Positions 1 through 7,090 of a stretch of DNA of 64,000 bases are shown here, piece by piece; within the stretch, counting starts at the first letter, position 1; every line of letters begins with the position of its first letter. Under the pieces are notes generated by a model that searched no databases, was not told where the DNA came from, and saw only the letters and a list, made by a program, of their open reading frames with translations. The position numbers and the translations under genes were made by a program. Source of the stretch: CAXMST01 sp963700785 (GTDB lineage: Bacteria; Actinomycetota; Thermoleophilia; Solirubrobacterales; 70-9); NCBI GenBank assembly GCA_963700785.1, contig CAVOYZ010000012.1, positions 69,054 through 133,053 on the forward strand, in the 5' to 3' direction.

Positions 1-2079
1 GCCCGGATCCTCTTCGACGAGGGCCACTCGGAGGCCTGGACGATCGACCGCGACCGGGCGGCGAAGATGCAGCCGGCCCATCCGGCCGATTCCTCGCTGG
101 CCCGCGCCGCCGAGCTGCTTCTCGACCGGGACTTCTCGGTCGAGGCCGTCGCCGAGGAGCCGTTGAGCGCCCGGCTGGCGGGCGCAGCCGTTCTCGTCAT
201 CGCCCACCCCTCCGATCCGAAGTGGGAGGCGACGACCGGCGCGGGTCAGCCCCGTTTCTCCGAGCCGGAGCTGGACGCGATCGAGGCGTTCGTGCGCGGC
301 GGCGGCGGCCTCGTCGTGCTCGGCGAGACCGAGCAGGACAAGTACGGCAACAACCTCAACGATCTGCTTGGCCGGTTCGATCTCGCGATCGAGAACACCA
401 CCGTTCAGGACTACGAGCATCATCACGAGGGGGCGCCGTCCTGGGTGCTCGCCGAGCTGGTCCGCGATCGGGATCGAGGCGTCGATCTCCTCGCCCGCGT
501 CGAGGCGGCGTGCTTCTACCGCGCCGGAACGATCGCGGTGCAGAACGGATCCGGGGTGATCGCCCGGACCAGCGCGAGCGCCTCGCCGCCGTCGGCGCCG
601 CTCGCAGCCGCGGCGGAGTGCGATCGCGGCCGGGTGGTCGCGCTCGCGGACTCGGACCTGTTCGGCGATGACTGCATCGACGAGCTCGATCACGGTTCGC
701 TTTGGCTCAACCTGATCTACTGGGCGGCGGGGGCGGCGTTCGAGCGCGAGCCGGAGAGGCCGGTGTCCGCGGCTGCCTCCGATCCCGCCTGGGGGGAGCT
801 GAAGGCCGCGGTCGCCGAGCTCCGGCTCGAGCAGGAGCCGGACGGCTCGATCGAGCTCGACGGCCGCGACGGCGGCCGGATCGCCGACCTCGCCGAGGCG
901 ATCGCCGCCTCGGTCGAGCGCCTCGCGCCGCACTTCCCGCATCAGGCGGACTACCTGCAGGCGCTGCCACGGGATCTCCGGGACTGGGCGGCGGCGGGCT
1001 TCGGCAAGCCCGACTTCATCCGGTCGGTCGAGGCGTTCCGCCCGGACCGCGACCGCCGCGACGGGATCGAGCATCTCGCCGTCTTCCCGATGTACAAGCA
1101 GAACGCCTCGCCCGACACCTGCTTGGAGGCGCTGATCGTCCGGGTGCCGTGGCCAGAGTGGATCGCCGAGCTCGAGGCGGAGCGCTACGACAACGCCAAG
1201 TTCGTCCCGGTCGAGCTCGTCGACTACACGGACGGCTACGACTCCGAGTGCGCGGTCCTCTTCCCGGAGACGTTCGCGACCGCGGACCGGCCACCGAGCT
1301 ACTTCGGCGGCATCTTCTGCGACCGCGAGGCCGAGCGCTTCCGGCGGGTTTGCGGTGAGGCCGCCCGCGTCCTCCACCTCAACCTGCCGCCCGATGCCGA
1401 GGCGTTGCTGCGCTCGCCACGGCTCTCCCAGGACGCCTACATGTGCTGGGACCTGATCCATGACCGCACCCACATGCGCGGCGATCTGCCCTTCGATCCG
1501 TTCATGATCCGCCAGCGGAGTCCCTACTGGATGTATTCGCTGGAGGAGCTGCGCTGCGACCTGACCACCTTCGGCGAAGCGGTCGAGCTCGAGGCCGAGG
1601 GCTTCGGGCTCGCGCGCCACGTCCAGTACGCGATCCTCTTCGACCGGCTGTTCCGCTTCCCGGTGACCGGCTCGCGCGTTCGCAACTACGACGGCCTCGG
1701 CGGCCAGCTGCTGTTCGCGTTTCTGCACGGCGAGGGCTACGTCCACTGGACCGACAACGAGCTCCGGGTCGAGTGGGACCGCGTCGCCGCCGGCGTCGAG
1801 CGCCTGCGCACCGCGGTGGCTGAGCTCTATCGCTCGGGCATCGACCGCTCGAAGCTGGGTCAGTGGATCGCCGCCCACGAGCTGGTCGCCGAGTACGTGC
1901 ACCCGGCCCCGAGCTCGGTCTGGGCGCGCGAGCGCCGGGATCTTCCGGAGGTCGAGGAGCCGAAGGAGCTGGTCGATCTGGTCCGCGACGACGAGTTCCC
2001 GCTGAGCCTCTTCTACACGCAGCTGCAGCCGAAGCTCGAGCCCGTGCTGAACCGCCGCGCCGCGGCGGCGGCCCGCTAG
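1..2079 (+). CDS. DUF6421 family protein fused to an N-terminal GATase1/ThuA-like domain (5' partial)
   Basis: The reading frame is open from base 1 and reads as protein before the first ATG (67), so the true start lies upstream. The first ~250 codons (to ~760) look like a Rossmann-type GATase1/ThuA- or DUF4350-like domain, with alternating strands such as AAVLVIAHPSD and GGGGLVVLGE. From ~775 to the stop the protein matches my memory of actinobacterial DUF6421 along its length: WPEWIAELE, LFPET, GGIFCDREA, HDRTH, GDLPFDPFMI, EELRCDL, RNYDGLGGQLLFA. The HDRTH plus the downstream EELRCDL could form a metal site; this is inference. As I recall, streptomycete DUF6421 proteins lack the N-terminal domain. 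The next two genes follow at once, suggesting a shared, unknown pathway. Confidence 0.8.
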   Translation, partial: ARILFDEGHSEAWTIDRDRAAKMQPAHPADSSLARAAELLLDRDFSVEAVAEEPLSARLAGAAVLVIAHPSDPKWEATTGAGQPRFSEPELDAIEAFVRGGGGLVVLGETEQDKYGNNLNDLLGRFDLAIENTTVQDYEHHHEGAPSWVLAELVRDRDRGVDLLARVEAACFYRAGTIAVQNGSGVIARTSASASPPSAPLAAAAECDRGRVVALADSDLFGDDCIDELDHGSLWLNLIYWAAGAAFEREPERPVSAAASDPAWGELKAAVAELRLEQEPDGSIELDGRDGGRIADLAEAIAASVERLAPHFPHQADYLQALPRDLRDWAAAGFGKPDFIRSVEAFRPDRDRRDGIEHLAVFPMYKQNASPDTCLEALIVRVPWPEWIAELEAERYDNAKFVPVELVDYTDGYDSECAVLFPETFATADRPPSYFGGIFCDREAERFRRVCGEAARVLHLNLPPDAEALLRSPRLSQDAYMCWDLIHDRTHMRGDLPFDPFMIRQRSPYWMYSLEELRCDLTTFGEAVELEAEGFGLARHVQYAILFDRLFRFPVTGSRVRNYDGLGGQLLFAFLHGEGYVHWTDNELRVEWDRVAAGVERLRTAVAELYRSGIDRSKLGQWIAAHELVAEYVHPAPSSVWARERRDLPEVEEPKELVDLVRDDEFPLSLFYTQLQPKLEPVLNRRAAAAAR

Positions 2080-2082
2080 GTT
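2077..2082 (+). promoter_or_regulatory. -10 box TAGGTT, possible leaderless promoter for the SDR gene
   Basis: TAGGTT overlaps the TAG stop of the preceding gene and ends 8 nt before the ATG at 2091. The position fits the leaderless pattern seen elsewhere in the window, but the stop codon constrains the bases, so support is weak. Confidence 0.35.
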
Positions 2083-2090
2083 TGCCCTGG

Positions 2091-2804
2091 ATGGCAGGTT
2101 TGAAGGACAGAGTGATCGCGATCGCCGGCGCGGGCGGCGGCCTCGGTCCGGTGGTCGCGCGAACGCTCGCCGCCTACGGTGGGTCGCTGGCGCTGACCGA
2201 CGTGCGCCAGGAGGCGCTCGACGATCTCGTGGCCTCGCTCGACCTCCCCGAGGACCGTGTCGATGCCCGGGTCGTCGACCTGCTCGACGAGGACGCCGCG
2301 GCAGCGTGGGCGGACGGCCTGCAGGAGCGCTTCGGCCGGGTCGACGGACTGCTCCACCTCGTCGGTGGCTGGCGCGGGGGGGAGCCGATCGAGAGCGCTT
2401 CGCTCGACGACTACGAGTGGCTCCACAACCTCCTGGTCCGCACCGTGCAGCGCGTCAGCCGCGCCTTCTACGGCCCGCTGACCGCCAGCGGGGGCAGCTT
2501 CGTACTGATCAGCTCCTCGCAGGCTCAGGCGCCGGAGGGCACGAATGCCGCCTACGCGGCAGCCAAGGCGGCGGCCGAGAGCTGGACCCTGGCGCTGGCC
2601 GACGCGTTCGCTGCGGGCGGCGGCGGCGCGACCGCCAACATCATCGTCGTCAACGCGATCCTGACTCCGGCGATGCGCGAGCGCAACCCCGACAAGGACT
2701 ACCCGAGCTTCACGCCGGCCGAGGCGATCGCGGACGCGTGCGCCTTCCTCTGCTCGGAATCCGCGGAGCGGATGAACGGCAAGCGACTGCCATTGCACCC
2801 GTGA
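2091..2804 (+). CDS. short-chain dehydrogenase/reductase (SDR)
   Basis: A 237-residue classical SDR. The dinucleotide-binding motif GAGGGLG is at residues 13-19 and the catalytic YAAAK at 155-159, with an upstream SSSQAQ segment in the usual catalytic-serine region. The ATG at 2091 is chosen because homology begins there (MAGLKDRV); an in-frame extension into the previous gene has no family support. The product is a cytoplasmic NAD(P)(H)-dependent oxidoreductase of unknown substrate. It sits 11 nt after the DUF6421 gene, and its TGA overlaps the GTG of the next gene, so the three are probably co-transcribed. Confidence 0.88.
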   Translation: MAGLKDRVIAIAGAGGGLGPVVARTLAAYGGSLALTDVRQEALDDLVASLDLPEDRVDARVVDLLDEDAAAAWADGLQERFGRVDGLLHLVGGWRGGEPIESASLDDYEWLHNLLVRTVQRVSRAFYGPLTASGGSFVLISSSQAQAPEGTNAAYAAAKAAAESWTLALADAFAAGGGGATANIIVVNAILTPAMRERNPDKDYPSFTPAEAIADACAFLCSESAERMNGKRLPLHP

Positions 2805-3874
2805 CCGACGAGCGAGGCCCGGTCCGGCGCGAGTTCGCCTCCGACAACCACGCCGGCGCCCATCCCGAGGTGCTCGAGGCGCTCGTCGCCGCGAACACCG
2901 GTCACGCCGACTCCTACGGGAACGACCCGTGGACGGCACGACTCGAGGAGACGTTTCGCCGCCACCTCGGATCCGCAGCCCGCGCCTATCCCGTCTTCAA
3001 CGGCACCGGCGCCAACGTGCTCTGCCTCGAGCTGCTCGGTCGCCCCCACGAGGCGGTGGTCTGCACGGCGGACGCCCACATCAACGTCGACGAGTGCGGC
3101 GCGCCGGAGCGGATCGCGGGGATGAAGCTGCTCACGGTCGAGGGCGAGCACGGCAAGCTCACAGCCGCGGACGTCGGCCGCTGGGATTCGCGCCGGGGCG
3201 ACGAGCACCACGTCCAGCCGCGGATCGTCTCGATCACCCAGAGCACCGAGCTCGGCACCCTGTACGCGCCCGAGGAGATCGCCGCGATCGCGGACGCCGC
3301 CCACGAGCGGGACATGTACCTGCACCTCGACGGCGCGCGGATCGCCAACGCCGCCGCCGCGCTCGAGCTGCCGCTCGCCGCATTCACGACCGAGGTCGGG
3401 GTCGACGCGATCTCTTTCGGTGGCACCAAGAACGGCCTGATGTTCGGCGAGGTCGCCGTCTTCCTCAGCGCCGCCGCGGACGACGAGCTGATCCCCTTCG
3501 CGCGCAAGCAGCTGATGCAGCTCGCCTCGAAGATGCGCTTCGTCAGCGCGCAGTTCGAGGCGCTGCTCGGGGAAGGCGACCTCTGGCTGCGCGGCGCCCG
3601 GCACGCGAACTCGATGGCGGCGCTGCTCGCCGAGCGGGTCATGTCGCTCGACGGCGCCGAGGTCGTTCATCCGGTCGAGGCCAACGGCGTCTTCGTCCGG
3701 CTGCCGAAACCGGTCATCGCGGGCCTGCTCGACGACCTTCCGGGCGAGCACCCGTTCTACGTCTGGGACGAGGCCGAGGGTGTGGTCCGCTGGATGTGCT
3801 CCTGGGACACGACCCCTGAGGACGTCGAGGGTCTCGTTGCAGCAGCCGCTGCGCGGCTCAGGCCGCAGTCATAG
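2801..3874 (+). CDS. threonine aldolase / beta-eliminating lyase family PLP enzyme
   Basis: A 357-residue fold-type I PLP enzyme of the low-specificity threonine aldolase family. The GTG start overlaps the SDR stop (GTGA). Family landmarks are FASDNHAGAHPEVLEAL at the N-terminus, HLDGARIANAA (the Asp that contacts the PLP ring nitrogen), and SFGGTKNG with the Schiff-base lysine at about residue 210. Such enzymes cleave beta-hydroxy-amino acids to glycine and an aldehyde; the real substrate is unknown. The 3' end overlaps the convergent AIM24 gene by 17 nt. Confidence 0.88.
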   Translation: MTDERGPVRREFASDNHAGAHPEVLEALVAANTGHADSYGNDPWTARLEETFRRHLGSAARAYPVFNGTGANVLCLELLGRPHEAVVCTADAHINVDECGAPERIAGMKLLTVEGEHGKLTAADVGRWDSRRGDEHHVQPRIVSITQSTELGTLYAPEEIAAIADAAHERDMYLHLDGARIANAAAALELPLAAFTTEVGVDAISFGGTKNGLMFGEVAVFLSAAADDELIPFARKQLMQLASKMRFVSAQFEALLGEGDLWLRGARHANSMAALLAERVMSLDGAEVVHPVEANGVFVRLPKPVIAGLLDDLPGEHPFYVWDEAEGVVRWMCSWDTTPEDVEGLVAAAAARLRPQS

Positions 3875-4532
3875 GGGGTCCCTCGGAGGGCTGGACCAGC
3901 ACCCAGCCCTGACCGGAGTAGCCGATCTGGATGCTCTCCCCCGAGCCCATCCCGATCAGGCTCTTCGCCTGCATGTCGGTCTTCAGCGAGGTCTCGACAC
4001 CGCCCGACCAGGCGATCGCCGCCTGTGGGTCGGCGAAGGTCGGCGCGCTGGCGACGTCGAGCATCACCGGCTCGCCCTCCGACAGCAGCGCGACGGTCCC
4101 GGTCCCCACGAGATGGATGTTGAAAAGCCCGCCGGCGAGCATCCCGGCAGCGCCTCCCTTGACCTTCTTCACGTCCCAGTCGATCCCGGTCTCGAACGCG
4201 AGCACGTTGCGCCCGTTGGCGGTGATCGCCTCGTCCTGCAGCTTGACCACGTGGACCAGCATCGCCCGCTCGGCGAGGAAGACCTCGCCGCTGCCGCTCG
4301 CCCTCATCAGGCGCAGGCTCTCGCCGGTCGCAGCCTTCTTCAGCAGCCGCCCCATGCCCCCGCCCTGGTGCTCGAAGTTGACCTCGCCCTGGTAGGCGAC
4401 CATCGCGCCGCTGCGCGCCATCACCGTGGTCGCCGAGAGCTCGACCTTGAGCAGCCTCGGGTTCTGGATCGTGAAGGCCTCACCTGTTTCGACCTCGCTG
4501 AAGCTCTGAAGCGATCCCTCGATCTGGTCCAC
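3858..4532 (-). CDS. AIM24 family protein
   Basis: A 224-residue protein with the beta-rich AIM24 (TRAP-like/DUF124) pattern: VMARSGAMVAYQGEV, an FLAERAMLVHVV segment, NVLAFETGIDW, and repeated Gly-rich turns (GGLFNIHLVGTG). The start is GTG at 4532, supported by an AGGAGG Shine-Dalgarno sequence about 7 nt upstream on the minus strand. No signal peptide or membrane segment is seen. The molecular function of bacterial AIM24 proteins is not established. Its stop lies inside the end of the convergent aldolase gene. Confidence 0.85.
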   Translation of the reverse strand: MDQIEGSLQSFSEVETGEAFTIQNPRLLKVELSATTVMARSGAMVAYQGEVNFEHQGGGMGRLLKKAATGESLRLMRASGSGEVFLAERAMLVHVVKLQDEAITANGRNVLAFETGIDWDVKKVKGGAAGMLAGGLFNIHLVGTGTVALLSEGEPVMLDVASAPTFADPQAAIAWSGGVETSLKTDMQAKSLIGMGSGESIQIGYSGQGWVLVQPSEGPPMTAA

Positions 4533-4619
4533 TGTCGCCTCCTGTTTGGCGCGTCCGGTGAGACCTCAGCCTAGCCGCCGGCGCAGGGTGGCGGCCCGGC
4601 AGCGAGTCCGTCCCAGAGC

Positions 4620-4662
4620 GAGGTTGAGGTTGACACCGATATGAGTGGTCAAGCCCAACCTC
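4620..4662. repeat. 43-nt intergenic palindrome, copy 1
   Basis: The arms GAGGTTGAGGTTGAC and GTCAAGCCCAACCTC are complementary except at two positions, around a 13-nt centre containing CGATAT. An element of the same length with closely similar arms lies at 9888-9930. Copy 1 is between the AIM24 gene (its upstream side) and the end of the next minus-strand gene. It could be an operator, a REP-like element or a terminator stem; there is no T-tract. Confidence 0.7.
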
Positions 4663-4676
4663 GGCGGGCGCCGTGG

Positions 4677-5381
4677 TCAATCGCCGGCGGTGAGCGCCTC
4701 GAGGTGGGAGACGAAGAAGCGGGTTGCGGCTGAGAGCTGGTCATCCGTCTCGAGCAGGTCCGCGTGGCGGAGCTCGGCGCCGTGAAAGCCGACCGCGTTC
4801 CAGACCTCGCTCTGCGGCTGCTCTACCCAGGGGCCGACGTAGAGATAGGGCTCGGGGTGTGCCTCGTCCCCCGGTGAGGCGCCGAAGTTGGCGCGCGAGC
4901 CGGCGCCCTCGTCGCCGAGCACGGTGGCGACGTCGAAGTGCTCGGGCCAGAGCCGGATCGGCTCGGGGTCGAGATCGGGCCCGGCCTCGATCAGACCGGC
5001 GAGGGCGGCGGTCCCGAGCGCGAACCAGTCGGCGAGGGCGTCGCTGACCGCCGGATCGACGTCGATCGGGGTGCGCTTCTGCTCGGCGCCGTCGACGATC
5101 ACGATCTCGGTCCCCTCGACGCGGGCGGTTCCGGGGAGGCCGCTGTCGACGCCCTGATCCCAGCGCGGTGTGCCAAAGCCCCCCGGCGTGAATCGCAGGG
5201 CGATCTCGTTGCCGGTCTCCAGCAGCCGCTTCGGCTTCAGCAGGTCCTCCGCGATCCGGTGCAGCTCCTCGCGACCGGTCGTGAACTCCGCCGGCAGCGG
5301 CTGCAACGGTGGTCGGCCGAGCGCCCGCAGGTGGGCCTCCGCCTCGGCCAGGGCCTCGGCGTGCTCGCTGAGATCAGCCAT
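4677..5381 (-). CDS. conserved hypothetical protein, 234 aa
   Basis: Starts at ATG 5381 (MADLSEHAEAL), where its ATG overlaps the stop of the upstream thiamine-diphosphate pseudogene (TGATG). The frame is also open upstream, but that part is the unrelated enzyme remnant. The protein is soluble and acidic, with an N-terminal helix, then RFTPGGFGTPRWD, and a C-terminal region with ELWPEHFD-like RLWPEHFDVATV, EPYLYVGPW and WNAVGFHGAEL. I recognise it as a conserved actinobacterial protein without assigned function and will not give it one. Confidence 0.72.
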   Translation of the reverse strand: MADLSEHAEALAEAEAHLRALGRPPLQPLPAEFTTGREELHRIAEDLLKPKRLLETGNEIALRFTPGGFGTPRWDQGVDSGLPGTARVEGTEIVIVDGAEQKRTPIDVDPAVSDALADWFALGTAALAGLIEAGPDLDPEPIRLWPEHFDVATVLGDEGAGSRANFGASPGDEAHPEPYLYVGPWVEQPQSEVWNAVGFHGAELRHADLLETDDQLSAATRFFVSHLEALTAGD

Positions 5382-6450
5382 CAGACCAGCTCCGCGTCGG
5401 TCACGACCTCGACCATAGCGGGGCCGTCCTGGGCGAGACGTGGTGTCGGCGAGCCGGTTCGCTTCTCGGCGCCAGATCCGCTTCCGCTCGGCGACATCGC
5501 CGCGCTGGTCGGTTGCCGCCAGGTCACGGGCGTCGAGTCGCTCGGAGAGCAGCTGCGCGGTCGTCGCGATCTCACCCCAGACCGGCAGCTCCACCGGGTG
5601 GAACTTGCCGAGCTGCATCCGCTCGAAGTCGACCTGGATGATCGGATGCCCCGGGTAGATGCCGGTGTGGTTGGAGAACGAGGCGCCGAGCACCAGCAGC
5701 AGGTCCGCCTCGTTCATGATCCAGCTCGCGACCGGGGTGCCGCTGCGGCCGAGCACGCCGCAGGCCAGCGGATGGTCGTCGGCGATCTGCCCCTTCGCCT
5801 TGAAGGTCGTGATCACCGGCGCCCGAGCTGCTCAGCCAGCGCCGTAACCTCGTCCATCACGTCGCGGGCGCCGTAGCCGGCGATGATCACGGCCGCTTCG
5901 CCTCTGCGAGCATCGCGCAGCGCGGTCGACGTCTTCGGCGGGCGGTGTGATCCGCTCGTCGCCGACCCGGCCGCCGGGGCCGAGGGCGGCGTCCCCAGCC
6001 TCGATCGTCTGCACGTCGTCCGGAAAGATCAGATGGGCGACGTTGCGCTCGAGCAGCGCGTTCTTGCAGGCGAGGCTCATCAGCTCAGCGTGCTTGGAGG
6101 AGGGCAGCACGGTCTGGCTCCAGGCGGAGACCGCCTCGAAGGCGAGGCGAGATCGACTCCTGGAAGGCCCCCGGCCGAGCACCTGGTTGTCGACTGGCCG
6201 GTCAGCGCCAGCACCGGCGCGCGGTCGATCTTCGCGTCCACATCCCGGTCAGCAGGTTGGTGGCGCCGGGCCGGCGATCGTCAGGCAGGCGGCCGGCGCC
6301 GGTCAGCTTGCCGTAGGCGGAGGCGGCGAAGGCAGCCGCGCCTCGTGGCGGATGCCGATGTAGGTGAGCTCGCCGTCGGACTCGCGGATGCGGGTGCGCG
6401 AGCGGGCCGAGTAGATCGAGCCCCGCCCCGTGATCCGCCGAAACTACGCA
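5381..6450 (-). pseudogene. thiamine-diphosphate-dependent enzyme (acetolactate synthase/pyruvate oxidase-like), degraded
   Basis: Reading the minus strand across several frames recovers the order of a ThDP enzyme: GELTYIGIRHEA and GPGATNLLTGMW (N-terminal PYR domain), FEAVSAWSQTVLPSS, the central domain (VITTFKAKGQI, LVLGASFSNHTGIYPG, IIQVDFE), and the terminal GPAMVEVVTDAELV. At least four 1-nt frameshifts separate these pieces. The C-terminal ThDP-binding domain (about 170 residues with the GDG...NN motif) is missing between the central domain and the terminal tail, and the N-terminus is also short. The deletion makes genuine inactivation more likely than simple base-calling error. The final stop overlaps the next gene's start, a relic of an operon. 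Confidence 0.75.
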
Positions 6451-6472
6451 TGTGCGGAGGCTCGCAGCGGGA

Positions 6473-6478
6473 TACGGT
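6473..6478 (+). promoter_or_regulatory. -10 box TACGGT of the flavodoxin gene
   Basis: TACGGT ends 6 nt before the ATG at 6485 and no Shine-Dalgarno sequence is present, consistent with a leaderless transcript. Confidence 0.5.
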
Positions 6479-6484
6479 CGGCCG

Positions 6485-7033
6485 ATGAGTAGCCGGATCC
6501 TGATCGTCTACGCGACCACCCACGGGCACACGGCGAAGATCGCCGACCGGATCGCGAGGGGCGCGCGCGAGCAGGGGGCGCGGGTCGAGACGATCGAGAT
6601 CGAGGACGTCGGCGACGTCGACCCCGGCGCCTTCGACGCGGTGATCGTCGGCGCCTCGATTCACGCCGGGCGGCATCAGCCCGGCCTGGTCAAGTGGGCC
6701 GGCGAGCGGGCGGCCGCGCTCGCCGAGCGTCGGTCGGCGTTCTTCTCCGTGTCGCTGACGGCCGCCGACGACGACCCCGAGGCCAGGCAGGCGACCGACG
6801 GCTACATCCGTAGCTTCGTCACCGAGACGGGATGGGAGCCGGACCGGACCCTCCCGGTGGCCGGATGCCTGCAGTACCGCGAATACGACATGTTCACCCG
6901 GGTCCTGATGATGCTGCTGATGAAGTCCGGCGGTCGCCCGACCGACACCGACGAGGATCACGACTACACCGACTGGGACGCCGTCGAGCGCTTCGGCCGC
7001 GAGTTCGCGGACGATGCCGCCGCGGCCGGCTGA
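6485..7033 (+). CDS. flavodoxin-domain protein, HemG (protoporphyrinogen oxidase)-like
   Basis: 182 residues. The N-terminal ILIVYATTHGHTAKIA is the flavodoxin FMN phosphate loop, followed by FDAVIVGASIHAGRHQP, a segment typical of the menaquinone-dependent protoporphyrinogen IX dehydrogenase (HemG) and related flavodoxins. A central FFSVSLTAADDD and a C-terminal WDAVERFGREFA also fit the family. It probably binds FMN and carries out two-electron redox chemistry. A role in heme synthesis is possible, but no heme genes are nearby. The ATG at 6485 is preferred to the in-frame upstream start because of the -10 box just before it. Confidence 0.75.
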   Translation: MSSRILIVYATTHGHTAKIADRIARGAREQGARVETIEIEDVGDVDPGAFDAVIVGASIHAGRHQPGLVKWAGERAAALAERRSAFFSVSLTAADDDPEARQATDGYIRSFVTETGWEPDRTLPVAGCLQYREYDMFTRVLMMLLMKSGGRPTDTDEDHDYTDWDAVERFGREFADDAAAAG

Positions 7034-7078
7034 GGCCGCTGCGGGAGCTTCCCGCTCGGGGCCGGCCCCGGGCGCCTG

Positions 7079-7084
7079 TATCTT
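7079..7084 (+). promoter_or_regulatory. -10 box TATCTT of uvrB
   Basis: TATCTT ends 6 nt before the GTG start at 7091. The 57-nt intergenic region has GC-rich inverted repeats but no GAAC-N4-GTTC box, unlike uvrA. Confidence 0.55.
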
Positions 7085-7090
7085 CAGCCG

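Noticed and set aside
4677..5816. A single 379-codon minus-strand frame
   Set aside because: It joins the central domain of the broken ThDP enzyme to an unrelated downstream protein by chance of frame; homology and the TGATG junction at 5379-5383 split them.
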